The notes under the pieces: model-generated
Databases searched by the model: none
The model's input: only the letters and a program-made list of their open reading frames with translations
What the model was told of the DNA's origin: nothing
From: Sorangium cellulosum
Lineage (GTDB): Bacteria > Myxococcota_A > Polyangia > Polyangiales > Polyangiaceae
DNA: 64,000 nt
Direction: 5' to 3'
Assembly: GCF_002950945.1 (NCBI RefSeq)
Contig: NZ_CP012673.1
Coordinates: 3,381,001-3,445,000, forward strand
Made by a program: the position numbers and the translations under genes
In this document: positions 17,744 through 26,523 of the stretch, piece by piece
How the letters are laid out: the number at the start of each line of letters is the position of its first letter
Numbering within the stretch: position 1 is the first letter of the stretch

Positions 17744-18829
17744 TCAGGGATAGGTATCTTCCTGGACCGGGGTGCCGGTCGCCGGGGTGCGAGGTGCCGG
17801 GGCGCCGGTCGCCGGGGCGCCGGTCGCCGGGGCACCGGTCGCCGGGGCGCCCGTCGCGGGGGCGCCCGTCGCGGGGGCGCCCGTCGCCGGGCGAACCCCG
17901 CCGGTCGGGCTCGCGGCAACCGGCGCCGTCCCGTCCACCACGATCTCGATCCGCGGATCCGGCGGCTGCGCCGGGGCGCCGCCGCCCGCGTCGGCGGGCG
18001 CCAGATCGGCGTACGCCGCGAGGCTGAGCCGGGCGAGGGGCACGCCGGCCTCCTTGGGCTGCGCCAGGAACAGCATCACGGCGCGCGCCTGCGCCACCGT
18101 CACATCCCAGCCGTTGCGCCACGCCACCGTCGGCGCGCCGGTCGCCGCCGGCGCGCCGCTCGCCGTGTGGCCGACGACCTGGTAGCCGAGCGCCCGGAGC
18201 GGCTCGCTCCCGCGGATGATCGCGGCGATGTCCCGCAGCGTCTTCTCTCCCGCCGGGGAGAGCGCGTCGCGGTTCCCCTTGAACAGGAGCCTGCTCGGGA
18301 TCGAGAGGACCACCTGGCCGTCGCGCGGCGCGACCGTGACCTCGCCCGCGGCGACCGGGAGGAACGCCTGCAGCACCGCGCTGTCCGGCGAGGCCGCCGC
18401 GCGCCCGCCAGCGGCGGCGCCGCGCTGCGCCCCCGCGCCCGGGGCGGGGCCCTCCATGCCGAGGAGGTCGTCCGCGACCGGCGTCGGCGCCGGGGCGCCG
18501 GCGCGCGCGCCTTGCTGCTCCAGCTCGCGGATGCGCAGCTCGCTGCTCTGCAGGTCGCGCTGGAGGCGTGTGAGCTTGTCCTGCTGCACCTGCCACTCGA
18601 ACTCGGTGTAGCCACACCCGGCGAGCAGCGCGGGCGCGAGCAACGCGCAGAGGCGCGCGGGAGCGGAGCGCCCGCCGCCCGGGCTCGGCCGCCGGCCGGC
18701 GCGCGCTTCGAGCGGGGAGCCCCGACGCGCCGTGCTGCTCACGAGACGCTCGGACGCGGAGACGGAAGGGGACACCTCGGCGCTCCCCTTCGCGCTCCCC
18801 TCTGCGACAACCAAAGCAGGCAATTGCAC
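17744..18829 (-). CDS. OmpA-like peptidoglycan-associated lipoprotein
   Basis: Up to 361 aa. A lipobox at LLAGC (CGYTEFEW) is followed by a short coiled coil (QQDKLTRLQRDLQSSELRIRE, cut by linkers). An OmpA/MotB-type domain then runs from VVLSIPSRLLFKGNRDALSP through IAAIIRGSEPLRALGYQVVG to RIEIVVDG. It would tether the outer membrane to peptidoglycan. The C-terminus is a run of (ATGAP) repeats encoded at 17765-17890. The start is uncertain. GTG at 18829 is the longest reading, but it leaves over 60 residues before the lipobox, so an internal GTG encoding the start of VSSTARRG is more likely. It is not clearly linked to its neighbours. Confidence 0.75.
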   Translation of the reverse strand: MQLPALVVAEGSAKGSAEVSPSVSASERLVSSTARRGSPLEARAGRRPSPGGGRSAPARLCALLAPALLAGCGYTEFEWQVQQDKLTRLQRDLQSSELRIRELEQQGARAGAPAPTPVADDLLGMEGPAPGAGAQRGAAAGGRAAASPDSAVLQAFLPVAAGEVTVAPRDGQVVLSIPSRLLFKGNRDALSPAGEKTLRDIAAIIRGSEPLRALGYQVVGHTASGAPAATGAPTVAWRNGWDVTVAQARAVMLFLAQPKEAGVPLARLSLAAYADLAPADAGGGAPAQPPDPRIEIVVDGTAPVAASPTGGVRPATGAPATGAPATGAPATGAPATGAPATGAPAPRTPATGTPVQEDTYP

Positions 18830-18944
18830 GTAACAGGCTCCTTCCTCGCCGGATCCGACCGGTTCGCTCCTCCGAGCGCGCCGGCGCCTGGAGGGCGCCG
18901 GAGCCTATCCGAGCGGCCCTGGTCCGACAAGGCGCGGGCCGGGC

Positions 18945-20072
18945 TCAGCGCGGGCGCAGCACCGCGGCGACCGCGCCGCGGAGGAGCCCCGGCGCGACCG
19001 CGAACGTCGACAGCAGCCCGTCGCGGAGGCGCGGGCGCCGCGCCACGAAGAGCACCGCGCGCGTCGCCAGCGCGTAGCGGAAAAAGGCGCGCCGGAACTC
19101 GCGCTCGTACGCCGCGAGCGCCGCGAGCGCCGCCCGCGGATCGGCGCCGCCGCCGCGGAGCGCCGCGTCGAGCGCGGCCGACAGCGCCGCCGCGCCGACC
19201 AGCGCGAGCGAGATGCCCTCGCCGGTGATCGCGTCGATGTAGCCGGCCGCGTCGCCGACCAGCACGAAGCGGTCGTCGTAGAGCCGCGACGAGGCCCGCT
19301 CGAGCGGGCCGCTTCCCCGCGGCGTCGAGTCGGCCGGCGCCCCCGCGACCCGCTCGGCGAGCGCCGGGAAGCGGCGCACGAGGCGCTCGGCCGACACGCG
19401 GCCCTCCAGCCGATCGCCGTCCCACAGGAACGCGACCCCGACGCGCCGCGGCCCCGCGGGCGTCACGTAGGCCTCGACGCCGTCGCCGAGGTGCACCTCG
19501 ACGAACGAGGACCAGGGCGCGCACCGGAAATGCTGGCGCAGCCCGAGCCGGCGCGCGCCCGACGGCGGCGCGTCCCAGCCGAGCGAGCGGCGCACGCGCG
19601 AGCCGAGCCCGTCCGCGCCGACCACGTACCGCGCCTCCACCACGCGCCGCCGCGTGACGAGCCGCGCGCAGCCGTCCGCCCGCTCGACGCGCAGCGCCGG
19701 CTCGTCGCCAGAGAGCTGCGCGCCCGCGGCCCGCGCCCGCTCCGAGAGCGCCGCCGACAGCGCCGTGCGGCGCACCGCGAGCCCGCCGGGCGCCGGCAGC
19801 GGCGCCTCCACGCAGAGGCCGTCCGCGCGCAGGTACCGGATGCCCTCGATCGGCGCCCGCTCGGCCGGATCGATCCCGGAGAGCACCCCGAGCTCACCGA
19901 GCGCCCGGCACCCCTCGGGCATCACCCCCTCGCCGCACGCCTTGTCGATCGGCCACGCGGCCTGATCCAGCACGATCACCTCGCGGCCCCGCTGCGCGCA
20001 GCCGATCGCGACCGCGAGGCCCGCCGGCCCCCCGCCCACCACCGCGACGTCGCACCTCGTCGTCGCGCTCAC
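18945..20072 (-). CDS. FAD-dependent oxidoreductase (geranylgeranyl-reductase/hydroxylase type)
   Basis: A 375-aa flavoprotein. The N-terminal dinucleotide motif is VAVVGGGPAGLAVAIG, and the second FAD motif is FVLVGDAAGYIDAITGEGIS near residue 270. KACGEGVMPEG is typical of this group. It starts at GTG 20072, overlapping the stop of the methyltransferase gene, so it is translationally coupled as the third gene of a type III PKS operon. By analogy with SrsC it may hydroxylate a resorcinol-type lipid to a quinone. Ring or double-bond reduction is the alternative. Substrate is inferred from neighbours only. Confidence 0.85.
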   Translation of the reverse strand: MSATTRCDVAVVGGGPAGLAVAIGCAQRGREVIVLDQAAWPIDKACGEGVMPEGCRALGELGVLSGIDPAERAPIEGIRYLRADGLCVEAPLPAPGGLAVRRTALSAALSERARAAGAQLSGDEPALRVERADGCARLVTRRRVVEARYVVGADGLGSRVRRSLGWDAPPSGARRLGLRQHFRCAPWSSFVEVHLGDGVEAYVTPAGPRRVGVAFLWDGDRLEGRVSAERLVRRFPALAERVAGAPADSTPRGSGPLERASSRLYDDRFVLVGDAAGYIDAITGEGISLALVGAAALSAALDAALRGGGADPRAALAALAAYEREFRRAFFRYALATRAVLFVARRPRLRDGLLSTFAVAPGLLRGAVAAVLRPR

Positions 20073-20665
20073 GGCCCGCCGCGCTGCTCGGGCGGGGGAG
20101 CGCGGCGGCCCGGCACGAGCCGCGGCAGCCCGCCCATCTCGGCCGCGTACCCGGGCCCGAGCGCCGCCTCCTCGGCGCGGATGCGCACCTCGAGCACCGC
20201 GGCGTTGATCGCGCTGAAGACGAGCGCCGTCAGCCACGCGCCGTGGATCAGCGGGAGGGCGACCATCTCGACGATCACGGCCGCGTAGTTCGGGTGGCGC
20301 AGGTAGCGGTACGGCCCGCCGGAGACCGGCCGCGCGCCCGGCACCACGATGATCCGCACGTTCCACTGCTCCCCGAGCGTGACGATGACCCAGTACCGCA
20401 GCGCCTGCGCGAGCAGGGCGGCGGCGAGCGCCGCGAACCCGAGCAGGCCGGGGAACGGCCGGTCGAGCGCGAAGACCTCGAGCGGGCACGCCGCGAGGAA
20501 GGCGCTGTGCATCAGCGCCATCACCCGGAAGTGCGCCTGCCCGACCTCGACGCCGCCCTTCGCGAAGGCGCGCCGCGCGTTGCGGCGCGAGATGACGAGC
20601 TCGGCGAGCCGCTCGATCGACACGGCGCCCACGAAGGCGACGTAGAGGAGCTCCGAGCTCACCAT
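20069..20665 (-). CDS. Isoprenylcysteine-carboxyl-methyltransferase-like membrane enzyme
   Basis: A 198-aa membrane protein with about five hydrophobic segments and the ICMT signature GGPYRYLRHPNYAAVI, then EVRIRAEEAALGPGYAAEM. It starts at 20665 within the last codons of the PKS gene and its stop overlaps the flavoprotein start, so the three genes are tightly coupled. In Streptomyces and Bacillus, ICMT-like enzymes beside type III PKS genes O-methylate alkylresorcinols or alkylpyrones; the same role is the best guess here. Confidence 0.88.
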   Translation of the reverse strand: MVSSELLYVAFVGAVSIERLAELVISRRNARRAFAKGGVEVGQAHFRVMALMHSAFLAACPLEVFALDRPFPGLLGFAALAAALLAQALRYWVIVTLGEQWNVRIIVVPGARPVSGGPYRYLRHPNYAAVIVEMVALPLIHGAWLTALVFSAINAAVLEVRIRAEEAALGPGYAAEMGGLPRLVPGRRAPPPEQRGGP

Positions 20666-21816
20666 CGGAGCAGCGCGATCTCCGAGCAGAACCCGGGGCC
20701 GAACGCCATCATCACGCCGTAATCCCCGGGCCGGGCGCGCGGCTCGTCCAGGAAGTCGCGCAGCACGAACAGCACCGACGCGGAGGACACGTTGCCGATC
20801 TCGCGCAGCGAGCTCCACGAGCGGTCGAGCGCGCCCTCCGGCAGCTCGAGCGTCTCGGCGACCGCCTCGAGCACCTTGGGCCCGCCGGTGTGGACGATCC
20901 AGTGGCGCACGTCGCCGCGCGACAGGCCGTGCCGCGCGAGGAACCCGTCGACGTCCCGCCGCACGTGCTCGCGCACGAGCGCCGGCACGCCCGCGGACAG
21001 GACGACCCGGAAGCCGCTGTCCACGACGTCCCAGCCCATCATGCGCTCGGTGTCGGGGTAGAAGACGGCCTGCGTCGCGAGCACCGCCGCGGCGCCCGCG
21101 CCGGCCCGGCCGCCGCCCGCGCCGGCCCGGCCGCCGCCCGCGCCGCTCCGCGCGTCGTTCCACGCGGCCTGCGCGCCGCGCACCACGACGGCCGCCGCGC
21201 CGTCCGCGAAGAGCTGCGCGGCGATCACGTTCGCGGCCGAGGTGTCGTCGCGCTGCAGCGTGAGCGAGCAGAGCTCGACCGACAGGAGCAGCGCCGTGTG
21301 CGCCGGATAGGCGCGGAGGATGTCGGCGACGCGCGCGATCCCGGCCACGCCGGCCACGCACCCGAGCCCGAAGATCGGCGTGCGCTTGATGTCGCGCCGG
21401 AAGCCGAGCCGCCCGACGAGCCGCGCGTCCAGGCTCGGCGCCGAGATGCCCGTGACCGAGACGAACACGATGTGGTCCACGTCCTCGGCGGCGATCCCCG
21501 CCCGCTCGAGCGCCGCCCGGCACGCGGCCTCCCCGAGCTCGATGGCGCACGTATTCCAGCGGCGGTTCTGCTCGGCGAACGTCGACGCGTCGTAGTAGGC
21601 CTCGATCGGCAGCGCGAGGTGCCTCCCCCGGACCTCGATCGACCGCTGGACCCGCTCCACGAGCGCGAGCGCGTCCCCCTTGCCGGCCCAGAGCCGGCGC
21701 AGCCCCGCGCACGTCTCCTCGCGCGTCGCATAGTGAGGCGGCACCGCCGTGCCCACGGCCGCGATCGCCGGAGCGAACGGCAGCTCAAAAGGTGTTTCCG
21801 AAGGTTCAAGGCTCAT
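20659..21816 (-). CDS. Type III polyketide synthase (chalcone-synthase-like)
   Basis: A 385-aa homodimer-type condensing enzyme that would extend an acyl-CoA starter with malonyl-CoA units and cyclise the chain to a resorcinol or pyrone. The catalytic triad is complete: Cys153 in FGLGCVAGVAG, His309 in WIVHTGG and Asn342 in GNVSSAS. The family end motif MMAFGPGF is present. Residues about 222-240 carry an Ala/Gly/Arg repeat (GAGGGRA units, encoded by 21-bp repeats near 21097-21145) that looks like an inserted surface loop. It is the first gene of the operon; the start at 21816 lacks a clear ribosome site. Confidence 0.92.
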   Translation of the reverse strand: MSLEPSETPFELPFAPAIAAVGTAVPPHYATREETCAGLRRLWAGKGDALALVERVQRSIEVRGRHLALPIEAYYDASTFAEQNRRWNTCAIELGEAACRAALERAGIAAEDVDHIVFVSVTGISAPSLDARLVGRLGFRRDIKRTPIFGLGCVAGVAGIARVADILRAYPAHTALLLSVELCSLTLQRDDTSAANVIAAQLFADGAAAVVVRGAQAAWNDARSGAGGGRAGAGGGRAGAGAAAVLATQAVFYPDTERMMGWDVVDSGFRVVLSAGVPALVREHVRRDVDGFLARHGLSRGDVRHWIVHTGGPKVLEAVAETLELPEGALDRSWSSLREIGNVSSASVLFVLRDFLDEPRARPGDYGVMMAFGPGFCSEIALLRW

Positions 21817-22174
21817 GGCGTGCGGCAGTCTCTCATCAGCTCCTGCGGCGGGCCATCGCGATCTCGCATGATCCCGCGCGAAATCGCGCCGGCGCGCAAC
21901 GAAGTCTCACCAAAGCCTCTACGCGGGAGGCCCCCTCCGCCGCGGCGTCCTCTTCGCGCTCGACGATCTACGGGCCGCATAAGGTCGTTAATCTACGAGG
22001 ACGTACCAAAGGAGTGTAGGGGACCTCCCGAGCGCGCGGTGACCTTCCGAACCCGGACTTTGTTGTTCCCGTCGTCGCCGCGGATCTGGTACTGCTCCGT
22101 GCTGCCCCCGCGCCGGAGGTCTCCCGGGAACGGGCGAGCCCCCCCGGGCTCCGGCGCCCGGTGCAACTGCAGCC
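21817..22174. other. Divergent intergenic region
   Basis: This 358-bp gap separates the PKS operon (minus) from the SMR gene (plus) and should hold both promoters. I see no convincing -35/-10 pair, palindrome or small gene. Confidence 0.5.
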
Positions 22175-22546
22175 ATGGCTCAAGGTTACCTCTTCCTGAT
22201 CATCGCCCTCGTCTTCAACGCGACCGCGAACATCCTGATGAAGCTGGCGTCGCGCCGCGTCCCTTCGATGGAGGGGCTGTCCCTGGTCGAGAAGGGCCTC
22301 GCGCTCGCGACGAACTACCACCTCGTGCTCGGGCTCGTGCTCTTCGCGTCGAACATCCTGTTCTATGTCCTGGCGCTGAAGCGCATCAACCTGTCGATCG
22401 CGTACCCGATCATGACGTCGGGCGGCTTCCTCATCATCTCGGTCTTCTCGGTCTACTACCTGCGCGAGCCCCTCACGACGATGCAGATCGGCGGCATCGT
22501 CATGATCGCGGCGGGCATCGCGCTGCTCGCGTACAACGTCAGCTAG
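22175..22546 (+). CDS. Small multidrug-resistance/DMT-type transporter
   Basis: A 123-aa protein with four hydrophobic helices, the size and layout of EmrE-type SMR or half-size EamA transporters, which act as dimers in the inner membrane. The fourth-helix region (YLREPLTTMQIGGIVMIAAG) and ALKRINLSIAYPIM match the family. The Glu typical of helix 1 in drug-exporting SMR proteins is absent (MAQGYLFLIIALVFNATANI), so drug export is doubtful. Polyamine, lipid or sugar-lipid transport is possible. The start lacks a strong ribosome site. A dispersed inverted repeat begins six bases after the stop. Confidence 0.8.
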   Translation: MAQGYLFLIIALVFNATANILMKLASRRVPSMEGLSLVEKGLALATNYHLVLGLVLFASNILFYVLALKRINLSIAYPIMTSGGFLIISVFSVYYLREPLTTMQIGGIVMIAAGIALLAYNVS

Positions 22547-22551
22547 AGCGA

Positions 22552-22687
22552 CAAGCGGGTTGAACCCGCCTGAAACGAGCAGAATTTCGAGCCGCCAAGC
22601 CGCCAAGACATCACCTTTTCTTGGCGTCCTTGGCGTCCTTGGCGCCTTGGCGGTTCATTTCTCGCTCGAACAACGCGCTCGGTGTTC
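22552..22687. repeat. Dispersed inverted-repeat element, copy 1
   Basis: This 136-bp element matches a second copy at 27370-27507 in the same orientation. Both start with a conserved stretch (CCTGAAACGAGCAGAA), carry a long imperfect hairpin of CCGCCAAG / CTTGGCGTCCTTGGCG arms, and end CGGTGTTC. It encodes no protein. Here it follows the SMR gene and may act as a terminator. The rest of the gap to 22968 holds nothing recognisable. Confidence 0.85.
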
Positions 22688-22968
22688 GAGTCCTCCGCCT
22701 CCCACAACGAATCGGCCCTGCCGAACCGTTGCTGTCCACCGGCTTCGCCGGGATTCGGGAGGCGTGACGACGGCCCGCATCGGCCGCCTCGACCCGCGCT
22801 GACGAGCTCCCCCCGACCACTCCCCCCTACCTTGCCCGGTGTAGCTCCTGTCGCCGCTCGCGGCGTCCCAGGTAGGTCATGTGACGTCTTCGTCGCCCAT
22901 GACGCATCGTGCCATGACGGCATGGACGTCATATTCCACTCATCCTTCATAAATTTCTTTGGCAAACC

Positions 22969-22996
22969 TTGAACAGTCATGAACAAACGCTATAGA
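22969..22996 (+). promoter_or_regulatory. Sigma-70-type promoter for the lipoprotein gene
   Basis: TTGAAC at 22969-22974 and TATAGA at 22991-22996 are separated by 16 bp. The site stands out as AT-rich in GC-rich DNA and lies about 80 bp before the GTG start at 23075. Confidence 0.6.
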
Positions 22997-23074
22997 TCAG
23001 CGCGTTCACCGGCTGCATAGTGATCCAAAATACAATCGCCTTCCGATCGAAGGCCACGTTCAGGAGATTCGACC

Positions 23075-24499
23075 GTGAAGCAAAAGCTCCTCCGTTCACC
23101 ACACGTGATGCTGGGCGCAGCGCTGCTCGTCTCGGCCCTCGGAGGGCTGGGCGCCTGCCAAGGGACCGAGGACAAGGCCACCTCGGGGGCTCCAGCGGAC
23201 TTCGTGTCGCCGGGTCATTGCGTCTATACGAACGCCTTCAGCCAGGCCGAGGAGTGCCGCGAGTACACCGGCGCGGGCTGGACCGCGGAGGCCGCGGAGG
23301 CCGATTGCAAGGCGCTCCAGGGCTCCACCTTCACCGCGCGCGAGAGCTGCGCCTATCCGCAGACGCTCGGCCGGTGTGTGCTCGGCGGCGGGACCGAGGA
23401 CGAATACAGCCTCGTCCTCCCCGGCGACGACACGAGCCAGTGCGCCTCGACCCAGCGCGGCTGCGAGCTCTTCGGCGGCGGTGAGTTCGAGCCCGCCGCC
23501 TGTGAGGGCGCGACCGGCGAGCCCGGCCCCGGCATCGGGACGGCCGGCGCCGTCTTTCAATGGCCCGTGCAGGCCTGCGTCGACCCGAAGGACGGCGAGC
23601 CGGCCGGGCAGAGCGACGGCAAGGTCTGCACGTTCGGCGCGATCTCGGGCTGCACCGAGCCAGGCCGCCTGTTCACCGATTATGCGTCGTGCGAGCCGGT
23701 CGTCACGCAACGCCCGTACTGGCCCGCACCTCCCTCCGATTTCAAGACCCCGAGCGACGATCCTCGCCTCTCCGATCCGGAATGGCTCGGCGAGCTCGCC
23801 TGGGTCACGGAGCAGACCGAGGCGTGCGGGTGCGTGTGCTGCCACTCGGAGAAGGCCGCGCCCGCCGCGGGGCCGTCGAACTGGTACATCGAGGCCGGGC
23901 CGGTCTGGACCGACAGCTTCTATCCGACGGGGCTCGCCCTGGCCGCCGGCTGGGTCTCCTCGGCGGCGCTCGGCGCGTATCCGGCGGACCAGAACAACGG
24001 CTTCTCCCGCGACGTCGCCGGACTGCCCACCACGGACCCGGCGCGTATGGTCGCCTTCTTCGAGGGCGAGCTCCAGCGGCGCGGGTTCACGAGGGAAGAT
24101 TTCGCCGACGAGACGCCGTTCGGCGGGCCCCTCTACCAGCAGAGCCTCTACGAGCCGACCGATTGCACGGAAGGGGAAGGCGTGGACGCCGCAGGCAAGG
24201 TCACCTGGGCCGGCGGCGACGCCCGCTACGTCTACATCCTGGCGGCGGACGCCGAGAACCCGGGCGCTCCGCCCAACTTCGACCTGCCCGAAGGGACGAT
24301 CTGGCGGCTCGACGTGCCCGCGAGCGCCCAGCCCGTGAAGAGCGGTATCACCTACGGCGAGGTCCTGCCGAATACGAAGCAGGGGTATCCCGCCCAGGGG
24401 AGCCCCGAGCAGCTGGTCCCGGGCACGAAATACTACCTGTACGTGTGGGCAGACGTCGCCCTCCCGATCACGCGGTGCCTGTTCGAGGTCTCGCCCTGA
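23075..24499 (+). CDS. Hypothetical lipoprotein with a CXXCH motif
   Basis: A 474-aa exported protein. CAGGAG lies 8 nt before the GTG start. The signal peptide ends at a lipobox near residue 28 (GGLGAC). Many Cys residues lie in the first 200 residues, suggesting disulphides. Residues 251-257 read CGCVCCH, which contains CVCCH, a formal haem-c attachment motif, though a metal site or disulphide knot is equally possible. The C-terminal part (KYYLYVWADVALPITRCLF) looks like a beta domain. I do not recognise the family. It has its own promoter and no clear operon partner. Confidence 0.7.
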   Translation: MKQKLLRSPHVMLGAALLVSALGGLGACQGTEDKATSGAPADFVSPGHCVYTNAFSQAEECREYTGAGWTAEAAEADCKALQGSTFTARESCAYPQTLGRCVLGGGTEDEYSLVLPGDDTSQCASTQRGCELFGGGEFEPAACEGATGEPGPGIGTAGAVFQWPVQACVDPKDGEPAGQSDGKVCTFGAISGCTEPGRLFTDYASCEPVVTQRPYWPAPPSDFKTPSDDPRLSDPEWLGELAWVTEQTEACGCVCCHSEKAAPAAGPSNWYIEAGPVWTDSFYPTGLALAAGWVSSAALGAYPADQNNGFSRDVAGLPTTDPARMVAFFEGELQRRGFTREDFADETPFGGPLYQQSLYEPTDCTEGEGVDAAGKVTWAGGDARYVYILAADAENPGAPPNFDLPEGTIWRLDVPASAQPVKSGITYGEVLPNTKQGYPAQGSPEQLVPGTKYYLYVWADVALPITRCLFEVSP

Positions 24500-25521
24500 G
24501 AGGCACGCTCGACATCGGCCCGGTCGCCGGGGGCACACCTGCGGCGGCCGGCCACGAACGAGGCACACGCAGGGCAACGTCTCCGCGGGATCCATCCCCT
24601 GCGAGCGTGACCTTCATCCAACGTCCCCCACCAGCGATCGCACCCGGTCCCGGAACCACGTGAGCGCCGGGTGGCTGGGGCTGTCCTGGGGTGCCACACC
24701 ATGGCGATGGCGAAACCAGGTACGGCGACGGGGGGCTCCAGGAGCTCTAGCCGGTCGGCGTGGTCGCGCGCGACCCGTTCGGGGACGAGCGCTGCCATGT
24801 CCGACCGCGCCACGATCTCCGGCACCATGAGGAACGAGGGCACGGACAGGACCACCCGCCGCTCACGTCCGTGCGCGGCGAGCGCGGCGTCGGTCGCGCC
24901 CGTGAAGCCGCCGCCGCGCGGGCTCACCACCACATGGTCGAGCGCGCAGAACTGGTCGAGGGGGAGGGAGCGCGACACCAGCGGGTGGTCGCGCCGGACG
25001 ATGACGACGTAACGCTCGTCGAGCACCTTCCTGCTGCGCAGGTGCTCGGGCGCGGTCTCGGGCGTGATGAAGGCGACGTCCACGTCGCCGCGCTCCGCCT
25101 GGTCCGCGAGCTGGGCGCCGTCGAGGGGGCGCCACGCGAGCCGCACGCCGGGCGCCTCGCGCCGGAGCTGAAAGGCGAGCGGCATCAGCAGCGCGTATTG
25201 CACATAGTCGGACGCAGCGACCGCGACCGTCATCTCGGCGGTCGCGGGGTCGAAGCCGGCGCCGGCGGCGAGCATGGCGCGCACCCCCTCCAACGCCTCG
25301 TGCAGCGGCGCTTGCAGCTCCAGCGCGCGCCGCGTGGGCGTCATGCCGCGCTGCGCGGGGAGCAGCAGCGGGTCGCCGAAGAGGTCGCGCAGCCGCTGGA
25401 GCTGGGCAGACAGCGCCGGCTGGCTGAGGTTCAAGCGCCTGGCGGCCCTCGTCACGTTGCGCTCGGCGAGCAGCACGTCGAGCGCGACGAGCAGGTTCAG
25501 GTCGAGGCGGCTGGTATCCAC
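24433..25521 (-). CDS. LysR-family regulator with C-terminal frameshift
   Basis: A NodD/LeuO-like LysR regulator. The N-terminal winged helix (LLVALDVLLAERNVTRAARR, then NLSQPALSAQLQRLRDLFGD) is followed by a normal effector domain. GTG at 25521 gives the usual MDTSRLDLNLL start. Near 24700 one base seems lost. The frame continues MVWHPRTAPATRR to a late stop at 24433, but another frame gives the expected ending DSPSHPALTWFRDRVRSLV and a stop at 24614-24616, for a normal length of about 302 aa. As read, it gains about 60 foreign residues and overlaps the end of the lipoprotein gene. It should regulate the divergent reductase gene. Confidence 0.8.
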   Translation of the reverse strand: MDTSRLDLNLLVALDVLLAERNVTRAARRLNLSQPALSAQLQRLRDLFGDPLLLPAQRGMTPTRRALELQAPLHEALEGVRAMLAAGAGFDPATAEMTVAVAASDYVQYALLMPLAFQLRREAPGVRLAWRPLDGAQLADQAERGDVDVAFITPETAPEHLRSRKVLDERYVVIVRRDHPLVSRSLPLDQFCALDHVVVSPRGGGFTGATDAALAAHGRERRVVLSVPSFLMVPEIVARSDMAALVPERVARDHADRLELLEPPVAVPGFAIAMVWHPRTAPATRRSRGSGTGCDRWWGTLDEGHARRGWIPRRRCPACASFVAGRRRCAPGDRADVERASQGETSNRHRVIGRATSAHTYR

Positions 25522-25665
25522 CGAGATGATAGCAGCACAGAAGAATCGCGATTTCAACGATGCCTGGGTGAGGCGTAGCTTCCGACGCATCAACCCGGCT
25601 GCACCGGGCACGTCCGGAGAGCCACCCCACGAGGAGACGAAGACGCTCCTCGGAAAGGACATGCC

Positions 25666-26445
25666 ATGAACCTGCTCATCGTCTACGCACATCCCGAGCC
25701 GCGCTCGTTGAACGGCGCACTTCGCGACCGGATGGTTACGACGCTCACCGCGGCCGGGCACGAGGTGCTCGTCTCCGATCTCTACGCGCAAGGGTGGAAG
25801 GCTGCGCTCGACCGCGCCGACTTCCCGGCCGAGCCCGAAGGCGCACCCCTGGACGTCATCGACGCCTCCCACCGCGCGTTCGTCCATGGCACGCAGACAC
25901 CGGATGTGGCCGAGGAGCAGCGGCGCCTCCTCTGGGCCGACGCGGTCATCCTCCAGTTCCCGTTATGGTGGTTCTCCATGCCGGCGATCCTGAAGGGCTG
26001 GGTCGAGCGCGTCTTCGCGCACGGCTTCGCCTACGGCGTCGGTGAGCACTCGGACCGGCGCTGGGGCGACCGCTACGGCGAGGGCGTGTTCGCCGGCAAG
26101 CGCGCCATGCTCGTGGTCACCGTCGGCGGCTGGGCCGAGCACTACGCGGAGCGCGGCATCAACGGGCCGATGGATGACCTGCTGTTCCCGATCCAGCACG
26201 GCATCCTCTTCTACCCCGGCTTCTCGGTGCTGGATCCGTTCGTCGTCTACCGCGCCGAGCGGATGAACGAGGAGCGCTTCCGGGCCATCACGACCGACCT
26301 CGACCGGCGCCTCGAGCGGCTGTTCACCGAGCGGCCGATCGCCTACCGGCCGCAGAACCGCGGTGATTACGAGATCCCGTCGATGAAGCTGAAGGACGGG
26401 CTCGACGGGGCGGGACAGCAGGGCTTCCGGCTGCACCGGGCCTGA
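25666..26445 (+). CDS. Flavodoxin-fold NAD(P)H:quinone oxidoreductase
   Basis: A 259-aa cytoplasmic flavoprotein of the NQO1/ModB/KefF group, which reduces quinones by two electrons using NAD(P)H. The N-terminal FMN/FAD-binding start is LLIVYAHPEPRSLNGAL. LQFPLWWFSMPAILKGWVER is the family signature, and VTVGGWAEHY precedes the dimer region. AAGGAC lies about 9 nt before the ATG. The divergent LysR gene is the likely regulator. A candidate LysR box with ATCG/CGAT arms lies at about 25545-25561. Length is normal. Confidence 0.88.
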   Translation: MNLLIVYAHPEPRSLNGALRDRMVTTLTAAGHEVLVSDLYAQGWKAALDRADFPAEPEGAPLDVIDASHRAFVHGTQTPDVAEEQRRLLWADAVILQFPLWWFSMPAILKGWVERVFAHGFAYGVGEHSDRRWGDRYGEGVFAGKRAMLVVTVGGWAEHYAERGINGPMDDLLFPIQHGILFYPGFSVLDPFVVYRAERMNEERFRAITTDLDRRLERLFTERPIAYRPQNRGDYEIPSMKLKDGLDGAGQQGFRLHRA

Positions 26446-26523
26446 GTCGGGAGGCTCGATATCGGCCCGGTCGCCTTCCTCCAGCGTCCCCGCCAGCGCC
26501 AGTCGAGGGCGGGCGCGGCCGGC

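Noticed and set aside
22560..22687. A protein-coding reading through the dispersed repeat
   Set aside because: Open frames exist on both strands but they differ between the two copies, and the conserved feature is the hairpin and ends.
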